Source: Psychromarinibacter sp048262455
GTDB taxonomy: Bacteria; Pseudomonadota; Alphaproteobacteria; Rhodobacterales; Rhodobacteraceae
Direction of reading: 5' to 3'
DNA: 64,000 nucleotides
Assembly: GCA_048262455.1 (NCBI GenBank)
Contig: JBLXFD010000011.1
Coordinates: 62,001 to 126,000 of the forward strand
The notes under the pieces were generated by a model, which was given only the letters and a program-made list of their open reading frames with translations, was not told the DNA's origin and did no database searches. Both the position numbers and the translations under genes were made by a program. Shown piece after piece: positions 9,722 to 19,345 of the stretch; the first letter of the stretch is position 1; each line of letters begins with the position of its first letter.

Positions 9722-10519
9722 TCAGAGCGCATGGCGCAGGACCATGCCGTCGTAGGCCGGGATGATGTGGTCGGGGGTCTCGGCGGCGAGCGTGTCGTGG
9801 TCGAGGTCGATGTGCATGTTGGTCAGCACCGCGCGGCGCGGGGCGGCGCGGGCGATCCATTCCAGCGATTGTTCAAGGTGCGAATGGGTCGGGTGCGGGG
9901 TGCGGCGCAGGGCGTCGAGGATCCACAGGTCAAGGTTCTCGACGGCGCGCCAGGCCTCATCCGTCATCTCGGCCACGTCGGGCAGGTAGGCGACGCCCCC
10001 CATGCGGAACCCCAGCGCGTCGATGGCGCCGTGTCCGACGCGGAAGGGCGCCAGCGTGATCTCTCCGCCCGCGCCGTCCACCGTCACCGGCCCCTCGATC
10101 AGGTGCATGTCGAGGATCGGCGGGTAGCTGGAGCCCTCGGGTTGCACGAAGGCATAGGTGAACCGCTCCATCAAAGCCGAGCGGGTGGGGGCGTCGGCCC
10201 AGACCGGCAGGCGGCGGCGCAGGTTGAAGACCACCATCCGCAGGTCGTCGATGCCGTGCACGTGGTCGGCGTGGGCATGGGTGTAGACCACCGCGTCGAG
10301 GGTGCCGATGCCGGCGTCCAGCAGCTGCGCGCGCAGGTCGGGGCTGGTGTCGATCAGCACCCGCGTGGTGCCGGAAGGCCCGTCCCGTTCCACCAGCAGA
10401 GAGCAGCGGCGGCGGTGGTTGCGGGGGTTGGCGGGATCGCAGGCGCCCCAGTGGCCGCCGAGACGCGGCACCCCGCCCGACGAGCCGCAGCCTAGGATGG
10501 TGAAGCGCAGCTCGTCCAT
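9722..10519 (-). CDS. MBL-fold metal-dependent hydrolase, PhnP-like
   Basis: This 265-residue cytoplasmic metallo-beta-lactamase-fold protein has the metal site HAHADHVHGIDDLR around residues 80-95. The N-terminal LGCGSSGGVPRLGG matches the PhnP/phosphoribosyl cyclic phosphodiesterase-like group, and the late THSH histidines complete a two-metal centre. ILDALRRTPHPTHSHLEQSL is the typical C-terminal His motif. Proteins of this group hydrolyse cyclic phosphodiesters or related phosphate esters. In many alphaproteobacteria the gene follows tatD, as here, with a one-base overlap. No phosphonate (phn) genes are in the window, so a housekeeping role is more likely than phosphonate breakdown. Confidence 0.85.
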   Translation of the reverse strand: MDELRFTILGCGSSGGVPRLGGHWGACDPANPRNHRRRCSLLVERDGPSGTTRVLIDTSPDLRAQLLDAGIGTLDAVVYTHAHADHVHGIDDLRMVVFNLRRRLPVWADAPTRSALMERFTYAFVQPEGSSYPPILDMHLIEGPVTVDGAGGEITLAPFRVGHGAIDALGFRMGGVAYLPDVAEMTDEAWRAVENLDLWILDALRRTPHPTHSHLEQSLEWIARAAPRRAVLTNMHIDLDHDTLAAETPDHIIPAYDGMVLRHAL

Positions 10520-11322
10520 CAGGCGGCGGCTTCCCAGGCGGCGGCGCGGGTGAAGAGCCGGTCGAAGTTGGCCTGGGTGCGGGCGGCGAAATCGGCGTAG
10601 TCCATCCCGAAGACCTCGGCGCCGACGCGGGCGGTATGGGCGGTATAGGCCGGCTCGTTGCGCTTGCCGCGGTGCGGGGGCGGGGCGAGGTAGGGGGCGT
10701 CGGTCTCCACCAAAACGCGGTCCACCGGGGCGGCGGCGAAGATCTCGCGCAGCTCGGTGCTTTTGGGGAAGGCGGCGATGCCGGACATCGACAGGTAGAA
10801 CCCCAGATCCAGCGCCGCCTCGGCCAGCGCGCGGGAGGACGAGAAGCAGTGCATCACGCAGGTATAGGCGCCGGCGCGGTGTTCCTCGGTCAGGATCCGC
10901 GCCATGTCGTCGTCGGCGTCGCGGGCGTGGATGATCAGCGGCAGGCCGGTGCGGCGCGCGGCCTCGATGTGGATGCGCAGGCTTTCCTGCTGCACCGCCT
11001 TTGTCTCGGCGGTGTAGTGGTAATCCAGCCCGGTCTCGCCGATGCCCACGAACTTCGGGTGGCGGGCGAGGGCGGTCAGCTGGTCCACCGTGGCCAGCGG
11101 TTCCTCGGCGGCGCTCATGGGGTGGGTGCCGGCAGCGTAGAACACCGGCGCGTGCGCCTCAGCGATGGCGCGCACCTGCGGCTCCTGCCGGAGGCGGGTG
11201 CAGATGGTGACCATGCGGGTGACCCCGGCCTCGGCGGCACGGGCGACCAGCGCGGCGGTCTCGCCCTCGAACTGCGGGAAGTCGAGGTGGCAGTGGCTGT
11301 CGGTAATCCGGGGTACTGGCAT
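10519..11322 (-). CDS. tatD: TatD-family metal-dependent hydrolase
   Basis: This 267-residue TIM-barrel hydrolase carries the TatD signatures. ITDSHCHLDFPQF gives the HxH metal pair, GIGETGLDYHY the glutamate, and LIIHARDADDDM and VMHCFSSSR further histidines. VLVETDAPYLAPPPHRGKRN is the conserved C-terminal block with the catalytic Asp. TatD proteins act as 3-prime to 5-prime DNases and in quality control. The start at 11322 places the first Met directly before the first beta strand and leaves 7 bases to the holB stop. An alternative start at 11358 would overlap holB by 29 bases. It lies within the holB-tmk operon. Confidence 0.9.
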   Translation of the reverse strand: MPVPRITDSHCHLDFPQFEGETAALVARAAEAGVTRMVTICTRLRQEPQVRAIAEAHAPVFYAAGTHPMSAAEEPLATVDQLTALARHPKFVGIGETGLDYHYTAETKAVQQESLRIHIEAARRTGLPLIIHARDADDDMARILTEEHRAGAYTCVMHCFSSSRALAEAALDLGFYLSMSGIAAFPKSTELREIFAAAPVDRVLVETDAPYLAPPPHRGKRNEPAYTAHTARVGAEVFGMDYADFAARTQANFDRLFTRAAAWEAAA

Positions 11323-11329
11323 AAGGCGC

Positions 11330-12448
11330 TCAACCCGCCGCTTTCGCGGCGGTTTCATGGGTTTTCAAGACCATATCGAGGATGAGCGAGGCAGGGTCAA
11401 GGTTCACCGCGCGCCCGTGGCGGGCGCGGGCGCCAAGGTCCTGCGCCAGCGCGGCCCAGCGGCGGCCGGCGGCGGGCGAGGCGGAGAGGCGGCGCAGCAT
11501 GTCGGCCTCGCCCCGCGCGGCGGGCGGATCGGGCGGGCCGAGGGCGCCGGCGCGGGCGGCGCGGGCGAGGAACAGGTCGAAAAGCTCCAGCAGCAGGGCG
11601 AAGCGGTCGGCGTTGGCGCGGCCGGTGGCGCTTTCGGCCAGTTTCAGCGCGCGGGCGCGGTCGTTGGGGTCCGAGAGCGTGGCGGCAAGGTCGGCGTAAA
11701 GCGCCAGCCCATCCATGGTCAGCAGCCGCAGCGCGGTGCCGACGGAGCCTTCGGAGAGCGCGGCCAGCGCGGCGGCTTCCTCGCCTGGGTCAACGCCGGC
11801 CTGCGCCAGCGCGGCGGCAAGGTCCCCGGGCCCGAGGGTGCGGCAGCGCAGGCGGCGGCAGCGCGACAGGATGGTGGGCAGCAGGCGCGAGGGCTGGTGC
11901 GCCACCAGCAGCAGGGTGGTGTCGGCGGGCGGCTCTTCCAGCAGCTTCAGCAAGGCGTTGGCGGCGTTGACGTTCATCTCGTCAGCGGCATCGACGATCA
12001 CCACGCGGTGGCCGCCGTCGGCCGCCGACAGTTCGAAGAAGTGCTTGAGGCGGCGGATTTCCTCGACCGTGATCTCCTGGCGCAGGCGCTCTGCCTTGGC
12101 GTCCCAGGGGCGGCGCACCAGGAACAGGCGCGGCTCCGACAGGGCGGCGAGGCGGTGGGAGACGGGGTGATCCGGGTCCACCTCCAGCGAGGCGGGCGGG
12201 GGCGGGGCGCCGAACAGCCCCTCTTCCCCGGCCGGGGGCGCGGTCAGCAGGAAGCGGGCGATGCGCCAGGCGAGGGTGGCCTTGCCGACGCCGCGCGGGC
12301 CGGTGATCAGCCAGGCGTGGTGCATCCGGCCCGAGGCGTAAGCGTCGAGAAAGGCGGCCTCGGCCTCCTGCTGGCCCAGCAGGCGCGGGGTCTCGCGCGG
12401 GTGCGGGGCGCCGGGGGCGCGGTCGGCCTCTGGGGGCGCGTCGCTCAT
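11330..12448 (-). CDS. holB: DNA polymerase III subunit delta-prime
   Basis: This 372-residue clamp-loader subunit shows a P-loop form (GPRGVGKATLAWRIARFLL) near residue 50, the DEMNVNAANALLKLLEEPP helix and LLVAHQPSRLLPTILSRCRR, the conserved sensor-1/SRC region of the AAA+ fold. Delta-prime helps open and load the beta sliding clamp onto DNA. The C-terminal Ala-rich half fits the clamp-loader collar domain. Its ATG overlaps the tmk stop by 4 bases, giving the usual tmk-holB coupling. The neighbourhood (tmk, tatD) and size agree with the alphaproteobacterial HolB family. Confidence 0.92.
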   Translation of the reverse strand: MSDAPPEADRAPGAPHPRETPRLLGQQEAEAAFLDAYASGRMHHAWLITGPRGVGKATLAWRIARFLLTAPPAGEEGLFGAPPPPASLEVDPDHPVSHRLAALSEPRLFLVRRPWDAKAERLRQEITVEEIRRLKHFFELSAADGGHRVVIVDAADEMNVNAANALLKLLEEPPADTTLLLVAHQPSRLLPTILSRCRRLRCRTLGPGDLAAALAQAGVDPGEEAAALAALSEGSVGTALRLLTMDGLALYADLAATLSDPNDRARALKLAESATGRANADRFALLLELFDLFLARAARAGALGPPDPPAARGEADMLRRLSASPAAGRRWAALAQDLGARARHGRAVNLDPASLILDMVLKTHETAAKAAG

Positions 12449-13080
12449 GGCGCGGCGCCGGCGATGGCACGCACCTCGGCTGCCACCTGTTCCACCGGGC
12501 GGTTGCCGTCGATGACGCGGAAGCGGTCCGGAAACTCCGTCGCCAGGGCGAGAAAGCCGTCGCGCATGGCCTGTTGCAGGTCGAGGCCGAAGTCCTCGAA
12601 CCGTTCCTCGTGCCCCTTGCGGCCCTTGGCGCGGGCGAGGCCGGTGGCCGGGTCCATGTCGATCAGGAAGGTCAGGTCAGGCTCGCGCCCGATCATCAGC
12701 CGGTGCAGCACGTCCACCTTCTCGCGGAGGTTGCCGCGCGACAGGCCCTGGTACATCCGCGTGCTGTCGGCGAAGCGGTCGCAGACCACGCAGCGCCCCT
12801 CGGCCAGCGCCGGCTCGATCACCCGTTCCAGGTGGTCGCGGCGGGCGGCGGTGAACAGCAGGATCTCGGTCTCGGCCGACCAGCGGTCCGGGTCGCCCTC
12901 CAGCACCAGCCGCCGGATCTGCTCGGCGCCCGGGGAGCCGCCGGGCTCTCGCGTCAGCAGGCAGGGGACGCCGGCGGTGGTCAGCGCGTCGCGCAGCAGC
13001 CTTGCCTGGGTCGACTTGCCGGAGCCGTCGATGCCCTCGAAGGTGATGAAGCGGCCGGGGGCTGTGGAATGCGCGGGCAT
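12445..13080 (-). CDS. tmk: Thymidylate kinase
   Basis: This 211-residue enzyme phosphorylates dTMP to dTDP, a step of dTTP synthesis. FITFEGIDGSGKSTQARLL contains the P-loop (residues 16-23) and the TREPGGSPGAEQIR block is the family's substrate-binding segment. CDRFADSTRMYQGLSRGN holds the DR motif, and the LID region follows at KGRKGHEERFE. Length and motifs are standard. The gene heads the leftward tmk-holB-tatD-MBL group, and 75 bases separate it from the carboxypeptidase gene upstream. Function is confidently assigned. Confidence 0.95.
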   Translation of the reverse strand: MPAHSTAPGRFITFEGIDGSGKSTQARLLRDALTTAGVPCLLTREPGGSPGAEQIRRLVLEGDPDRWSAETEILLFTAARRDHLERVIEPALAEGRCVVCDRFADSTRMYQGLSRGNLREKVDVLHRLMIGREPDLTFLIDMDPATGLARAKGRKGHEERFEDFGLDLQQAMRDGFLALATEFPDRFRVIDGNRPVEQVAAEVRAIAGAAP

Positions 13081-13155
13081 GTCGCTGGGGTAGCCGGGTG
13101 CGGGGGGCTGGTCAACCGGCCTGCGGCGGCGCGGGGCAGGGGGCGCGGAAAGGGG

Positions 13156-14313
13156 CTACAGCGCCTCGGCGGCGGTGCCCACCAGCCGGGTCAGCAGGAT
13201 CTGCGCGGCGGTGCGGACGCGGGGCATGAACCCGCCCTCGGCCACCGCCTGGACGGCCACCAGCGGCACCCGGGTCTCGGGCATGTCGGGCAGGCGGATG
13301 ATCAGCTCGCCCAGTTCCTGGCCCTCGGTCACCGGCGCCTCCACGGGGCCGCGGTAGCGCACCTCGGCCTCGATGTCGCCCTGCACCAGCGCCGGCACCA
13401 GCAGTTCCACCTTGCGCGCCACGGCGAGGCCGATCTTGTCGCGGCTGCCCAGCCAGACGGGGATCTCTGTCAGCACCTGACCCTCTTCGGCGAGGGTCTT
13501 CTGCACGAACTGGCGGAAGGCCCAGTTCACCACGCGCTCTGCCTCCTCTGCCCGCGCCTTTTCCGATCCGAGGCCGGTGAGCACGAAGACCACCCGGCGC
13601 TGGCCCTGCTGGGCCGAGCCGACAAGGCCATATCCCGCCTCGGAGGTATGGCCGGTCTTCAGCCCGTCGGCGCCGATGCCGAGATCCAGCAGCGGGTTGC
13701 GGTTGAAGCGGTTCTGCGGCGCGCGGCCGTCGAAGGGAAACTCGCGCATGCCGAAGTAGGCGTAGAACTGGGGAAACTCGGTGATCAGCCGCACCGCGAG
13801 GATGCCCAGGTCCCGCATCGACATGCGGTGGTCCGGATGCGGCCAGCCAGAGGCGTTGGCGAAGGAGGAATTGTTCATTCCCAGCGCCTTGGCCCGCTCG
13901 TTCATCATGCGGGCAAAGGCGTCCTCGGTGCCCGCCAGCCCCTCGGCCACCACCACGCAAGCGTCGTTTCCGGACAGCACCACGATGCCCTTGATCAGTT
14001 CCTCCACCGTGGGCCGGTCGGTCTCGTTCAGGAACATGGTGGAGCCGCCCATGTTCTTGGCCCGGGTGGACACGCCGAACCGGGTGTCCATGGTGACCCG
14101 CCCGTCGCGCAGCGCCTCGAACAGCATGTTCAGCGTCATCAGCTTGGACATCGAGGCCGGGGGCAGCGGGATGTCCGCCTCCTTCTCCATCAGCACCGTG
14201 CCGGTGGTCATGTCGAAGACCCAGGCCGCGCGGGCCTGGGTGTCGAAGGCATTGGCGGGCAGGGCCGCCGCAAGGATCAGCGCGAGCGTTGCGAAGAGGC
14301 GGGCGAGACGCAT
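13156..14313 (-). CDS. D-alanyl-D-alanine carboxypeptidase (PBP5/6 type)
   Basis: This 385-residue class C low-molecular-weight penicillin-binding protein trims pentapeptides in peptidoglycan. A signal peptide covers residues 1-22 (ending LPANAFD). The three active-site motifs are S54-M-S-K57, S113-G-N115 and K218-T-G220. The C-terminal third is the beta-rich PBP5 domain, and the last 20 residues (RVRTAAQILLTRLVG) can form the amphipathic helix that anchors such proteins to the outer face of the inner membrane. It lies between tmk and the SPOR lipoprotein, and all are on the minus strand. All key residues are present. Confidence 0.93.
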   Translation of the reverse strand: MRLARLFATLALILAAALPANAFDTQARAAWVFDMTTGTVLMEKEADIPLPPASMSKLMTLNMLFEALRDGRVTMDTRFGVSTRAKNMGGSTMFLNETDRPTVEELIKGIVVLSGNDACVVVAEGLAGTEDAFARMMNERAKALGMNNSSFANASGWPHPDHRMSMRDLGILAVRLITEFPQFYAYFGMREFPFDGRAPQNRFNRNPLLDLGIGADGLKTGHTSEAGYGLVGSAQQGQRRVVFVLTGLGSEKARAEEAERVVNWAFRQFVQKTLAEEGQVLTEIPVWLGSRDKIGLAVARKVELLVPALVQGDIEAEVRYRGPVEAPVTEGQELGELIIRLPDMPETRVPLVAVQAVAEGGFMPRVRTAAQILLTRLVGTAAEAL

Positions 14314-14348
14314 GGCGGGGGCGCTCCTTTGCGGCGGATCAGGCTGGG

Positions 14349-15242
14349 TCAGTCGGTGACGAAGTAGGCGTCTGCATACCCCAGCTTCTTGACCTTCGCC
14401 AGCATCGCGCGCCGTTCGGCGACATTCGGCGCAGGCCCGACGACGACCCGCCAGTAGGTCTTGCCGCTGCTTTCCTCCTTGCGGATCGTCGGCAGGATGC
14501 CGGCGTTGCGCAGGGCGGTGCCGTTGCGGTCGGCGTTGTCCTCGACGCTGAACAGGCCGATCTGCACGTAGGGCTTGGACAGGCCGGGGATCTTCGCGGG
14601 CTTCGGCGCGGCCTCGGGGCCGGTGGCCGGGGCCGAGGTGGGCACCACGTTGGTGACCGGCAGCGGCGTCTCGACCCGGTCCAGCGCAGCCGAGGCGGTG
14701 CTGATGGGATCTTCCAGCGTGCTGGTGGCGATCGCCTCGGGGGCCTCCAGCGCGGCGGGGGCGTCCAGCGCCGGCGCCTCGCCCGAAAGTGGCACCTCCT
14801 GGCGGCGCAGCGCGGTGACGTTCAGCGGGCCGGGCGCACCGGCCAGCATTCCCAGCGCCGCCGCCGCGTCCGAGGAGACCTGGAAGCTGGGGCCGGGGTT
14901 GTCGCGCTCGCGCTTGAACAGGGCGCCGATGACGAACTTGCCGGTGTCGGCATTGCGCACGATCACCCGCTCCGGCTCGCTCACGTCGGGGTGCGCGACC
15001 CAGACACCGCCCAGCGAGGGGCGGCCGTCCCAGAGGCCCTTGTCGCTGGCCTGGAACACCTCGGGCGCCTCGACGTCCCGCTCCACCAGCTTGACCGAAC
15101 TGGGATCATCCAGCCCGCCCGTCACCTCGGGACCGGAGGAATCCTTCTTGAAGAAGTTGAAATCGCTGTTCTCGGCGCAGCCGGACAATACCGCCACGCC
15201 GCAGAGCATCAGGGCCAGACGCCCCGTCCGCATGCCTATCAT
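14349..15242 (-). CDS. SPOR-domain lipoprotein with an RlpA-like barrel
   Basis: This 297-residue protein starts with a lipoprotein signal; the lipobox is LSGC, with the acylated Cys at about residue 22. Residues 70-160 (GGVWVAHPDVSEPERVIVRN, then FVIGALFKRE and LGMLAGAPGPLNVTALRR) resemble the double-psi barrel seen in RlpA-like proteins. A Pro/Ala-rich linker follows. The last 75 residues are a SPOR domain (YVQIGLFSVEDNADR with GKTYWRVVVGPA), which binds denuded septal glycan. The pairing with the D,D-carboxypeptidase gene downstream fits a cell-division or wall-remodelling role. The lytic transglycosylase activity known for some RlpA proteins cannot be confirmed from sequence. Confidence 0.85.
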   Translation of the reverse strand: MIGMRTGRLALMLCGVAVLSGCAENSDFNFFKKDSSGPEVTGGLDDPSSVKLVERDVEAPEVFQASDKGLWDGRPSLGGVWVAHPDVSEPERVIVRNADTGKFVIGALFKRERDNPGPSFQVSSDAAAALGMLAGAPGPLNVTALRRQEVPLSGEAPALDAPAALEAPEAIATSTLEDPISTASAALDRVETPLPVTNVVPTSAPATGPEAAPKPAKIPGLSKPYVQIGLFSVEDNADRNGTALRNAGILPTIRKEESSGKTYWRVVVGPAPNVAERRAMLAKVKKLGYADAYFVTD

Positions 15243-15442
15243 TTACTGCCCCCTTCGCACGGACTTGCGCCGCGCTTCATTGCCTCATCCCGCGGCGGGC
15301 CTGCACGCGAGTGCGTCAAGCTTAGCGGGCATGGCGGGACTTGCAAAGAGTCAAGGCTTCGGATGCGTGATTTCACCCACCCCTGTGTCGTCCCCGCCGG
15401 CCCTTGCGCGGCGGTGGCCGGAGCGGCTAGGACGGGGGCGTC

Positions 15443-15532
15443 GGAGAAGTGGCAGAGCGGTCGAATGCGGCGGTCTTGAAAACCGTTGAGGGTGCAAGCC
15501 CTCCGGGGGTTCGAATCCCTCCTTCTCCGCCA
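15443..15532 (+). tRNA. tRNA-Ser, anticodon TGA
   Basis: A full 90-base serine tRNA is present. GGAGAAG (15443-15449) pairs with CTTCTCC (15522-15528); the discriminator is G, and CCA is encoded (15530-15532). The anticodon loop CTTGAAA has TGA at 15477-15479. The long variable arm (GAGGGTGCAAGCCCTC) is the class II feature expected for serine. The T-arm contains GGTTCGAATCC. No integrase or repeated 3-prime end was found beside it, so there is no sign that it serves as an attachment site here. Confidence 0.97.
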
Positions 15533-15565
15533 CATCGCATCAGAGTTTATCTCGGCATTCAGGCG

Positions 15566-15652
15566 CTACCTGATCACGAACCCGACGTCTCGCCATACCT
15601 GCAACGGCCCCCCGTGCCACAGCAGCACGCCGCCCACGCCCGCCCCGGCCAT
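15566..15652 (-). CDS. Possible 28-residue ORF after the module A ATPase gene
   Basis: An ATG 5 bases after the ATPase stop opens a 28-codon frame ending in TAG. The peptide (VGGVLLWHGGPLQVW and RDVGFVIR) is hydrophobic, with two Trp. There is no clear ribosome-binding site, no family I recognise, and it may be chance or the remnant of a longer gene. It is recorded only because of its tight spacing. Confidence 0.15.
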   Translation of the reverse strand: MAGAGVGGVLLWHGGPLQVWRDVGFVIR

Positions 15653-15657
15653 CCGGC

Positions 15658-16700
<1,043 letters not shown>

Positions 16701-16728
<28 letters not shown>

Positions 16729-17753
16729 TCTGGTTCCTCCCCGTCGCCGCCGGGCGACTGGCTTTGTGCAGGTTGCGAAAAGGTGATGTCGAGCCGGGCG
16801 GTCCAGCTTTCTCCCGGTTCCAGCCGGGTGCCGGGCCCGCTGGTGCCGTCCTCAGCCCGGTCGCAGTTGGACGGCTCGATGCCCAGCACGTTGCGCCGCG
16901 GGCGGCTGTCGCGCCAGAACTGGACGTAGGGCAGCGCCCGGGCCGGGCCCTCGACCCGCATCGCCAGCCCCGGCCACTGGCCAGAGCGCGGCCGCGTCAG
17001 CGCCACCCGGAACCGGCCGTCGGCGCCGCCGGCGCGGTGGCAGGCGATGTTCACGTCGCCGCCGGCCTCTGCCGCCTCGGCCAAGGCAACGGGGGTGCCG
17101 TCCAGCGCCACGCAAGTGCCGCGGCCGATCGCCGGAAACCCGAGGTTCATGTGGTAGAGCACGCGCATCTCGGCGGGCAGGGGGCCGATGTTCTCGACCC
17201 GGTCGGTGATCGACAGCCGGTTGCCGGCGATCGGCGCCTCGATCCGCCGGGTCAGCCGGAAGCCGCCGCGCGATAGGTGCAGGTTGGTGACCTCGCCCTC
17301 GGCATAAAGCACCGGGGTCAGCGCCTCCCAGTCCTCGCCGCAGGCGGTCAGCCGCGCGGGCGTGAAGGGCAGCGTGCCGTGCAGCGGCAGCCCGTCCCGC
17401 GGCTGGCGCGCGTTGTCCAGACCGCAGGTGACGAGGAAGCCGCCCAGCGAGCGTTCGACCGCGGTGCCGTCGTCGGCGCCGGCGGGGTAAAGGCCGGGGC
17501 GCGCGAAGCCCGCCGGGTGTTGCCAGGCCAGCGGCAGCCCGCGCCAGCTGAGCGCGCCGATGTCGAAGCTGCGATCCTGCAGCACCCAGAAATCCAGCCC
17601 GCCGCCTGTCGAGAAGGCAAGGGCGCGCACCCCGGCCTCGGCGCCGTCGCGCAGTTCGACCTGCCGCACCGAGGCCAGCTGCCGGCGGTCGCCCACCAGG
17701 TCGGCCAGCGTCTCGCGCGCCGGGCGCGGCCAGTGGGGCAGGGGGTCGGTCAT
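16701..17753 (-). CDS. Module A: DUF4432, aldose-1-epimerase-like protein
   Basis: This 350-residue protein has the galactose-mutarotase-like beta fold of DUF4432. Family markers are FWVLQDRSFDIGALSWRG, the GGFLVTCGLDNAR block, PLHGTLPF, RVLYHMNLGFP and VLGIEPSNC. Mutarotases interconvert sugar anomers, and the His of PLHG and the Glu of GIEP are candidate catalytic residues by analogy. No signal peptide is present, so it is cytoplasmic. Its ATG overlaps the sulfatase stop by 4 bases and its end overlaps the ATPase start, so all three are translationally coupled. The imported substrate is therefore probably a sugar. A biochemical role for DUF4432 is not firmly established. Confidence 0.87.
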
Positions 17754-19285
17754 TCCGCGGCGATCCCCCCGGGCGTCAGCGACAGCCGCGCGAAGGCCTC
17801 CCGGGGCGCGGATAGCCCGGCCATCAGGCTGGCCATCAGCGCGGCCATCCGCGCCTCGGTCTCCGGATCGTCGAGCGGCGCCTGCTGCTGCGGATCGGCG
17901 GCGAGGTCGTACAGCCGGGTCTCGTCCTCGATGAAGCAGTCGGGCCCGTAGTTGCGCGACATCGCCGATCCCGGTTTCACCGGCACCTTAAGCAGCGGCA
18001 CGCCCTTGGTGAAGCTGAACGGTTCGGCCAGCGTGGCGCCGGCCAGTTCGGCGACCGGGAACGGCTCGTATATATGGGTGGGCATCACCGTGTACTGGTA
18101 GATCTCCTGCCGCGCCAAATCGGGGGGATAGCGGTGGTAGCTGTAGTGCCCGTCGGTCACGTTCACCGCGCCGCCGAAATAGCCGAACAGCAGCGCGTCG
18201 TGGATCTTCTCCTCCCCGTCCAGCAGCGGCAGGATCGACCGTGCAGTCATCTCTTCGGGGATCTCGGCGCCATGGACCTCCAGCAGGGTCGGCGCGAAGT
18301 CCGCGGTCTGGGTCAGGGCGGCGATCCGGGTGCCGTGGCTGGCGGGCCGGCGCGGGTCATGCACGAACAGCGGGATATGGGCGATCTCCTGGTAGATGTT
18401 CATCCGGTTCTTGGCCCAGAAATCGTGCTCGCCCAGCAGGAAGCCGTGGTCGGTGGTGACGATCAGCAGCGTGTCGTCCCACAGGTTGTCGGCGTCGAAG
18501 CGGTCCAGCAGCCGGCCCAGCAGGTGGTCGCAATGCGCCAGCGTGGCGTGGTAGTTGGCGCGCAGTTCGGCGGCCTCCTCGGGCAGTTCCTCGACCCTGC
18601 CGTAGGGCGGCCAGTCGCGGATGCCGCCGTTCCAGCCGGTGGCGTAGGGCGCCTTGAAGCGGTCGGGGGCGTGGAAGGGCTCGTGCGGGTCGAAGGTCTC
18701 GATCTGCAGGAACCAGTCGCCCGCCGCCTTGTTGCGCTCGATGAAGGCGAGGCCGCGGTCGAAGACCTTGGCCGAGGGGAAATCGGCCTCCTCGCGGATC
18801 ACCTGCCGGTTCACCGCGTTCTGCGCCTTGTAGTTGCGCCGCTCGCGGGAGAACTGTGCGGGGTGGATCTGGTCCGACAGCGCGTTCCAGTCCGGCGAGA
18901 CCTCGGCCTGCCAGCGGTCGCCCTCCTGCCCGCGCACCTGCTCGTAGCTGTCGTAGCGGGTGTGGTAGGTGGCGCCGCCGTCCTCGAAATAGTGGAAGTG
19001 ATCGGTGACGAGGTGGCTGTAGACCCCCTTGTCGCGCGCCAGGATCTCGGGAAAGGCGTTGTCGAAGGGTTCCAGCGGCCCCCAGCTGCGGTGCAGGAAG
19101 CTGAGCCGACCGCTCAGCAGGTCACGCCGCGCGGGCATGCAGGGCATCGAGCCCACGTAGTGCCGGTCGAAAGTCGCGGCGCGCGCAGCCAGCCGCTCGA
19201 AGTTCGGGGTGGGCACGGTGTCGCCGCCGTAGGGCGAAAGCATGTGCCGGTTGAGGCTGTCGAACAGGACGAAAACGGTTTTCAT
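17750..19285 (-). CDS. Module A: cytoplasmic type I sulfatase
   Basis: This 511-residue formylglycine-type sulfatase hydrolyses sulfate esters. The maturation motif is C49-M-P51-A-R53 followed by RDLLSGR, so Cys is the residue to be oxidised to formylglycine. Metal-binding candidates include D9 and the TTDHGFLLGEHDFWAKN block near residue 270. The first residues (KTVFVLFDSLNRHML) start the core sheet directly with no signal peptide, so it acts in the cytosol after import. An exported sulfatase would be the commoner arrangement. The maturation enzyme is not in the window. It sits between the permease and DUF4432 genes. The sugar substrate is unknown. Confidence 0.93.
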   Translation of the reverse strand: MKTVFVLFDSLNRHMLSPYGGDTVPTPNFERLAARAATFDRHYVGSMPCMPARRDLLSGRLSFLHRSWGPLEPFDNAFPEILARDKGVYSHLVTDHFHYFEDGGATYHTRYDSYEQVRGQEGDRWQAEVSPDWNALSDQIHPAQFSRERRNYKAQNAVNRQVIREEADFPSAKVFDRGLAFIERNKAAGDWFLQIETFDPHEPFHAPDRFKAPYATGWNGGIRDWPPYGRVEELPEEAAELRANYHATLAHCDHLLGRLLDRFDADNLWDDTLLIVTTDHGFLLGEHDFWAKNRMNIYQEIAHIPLFVHDPRRPASHGTRIAALTQTADFAPTLLEVHGAEIPEEMTARSILPLLDGEEKIHDALLFGYFGGAVNVTDGHYSYHRYPPDLARQEIYQYTVMPTHIYEPFPVAELAGATLAEPFSFTKGVPLLKVPVKPGSAMSRNYGPDCFIEDETRLYDLAADPQQQAPLDDPETEARMAALMASLMAGLSAPREAFARLSLTPGGIAAE

Positions 19286-19345
19286 GGCAATCTCTGGATA
19301 CTGGCTCTGGATGCAGGCACTGGATGCTAGCCTTGGATACTGGCC

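Noticed and set aside
15443..15657. Integration site at tRNA-Ser
   Set aside because: No integrase gene, no repeated tRNA 3-prime end and no compositional break were seen nearby.
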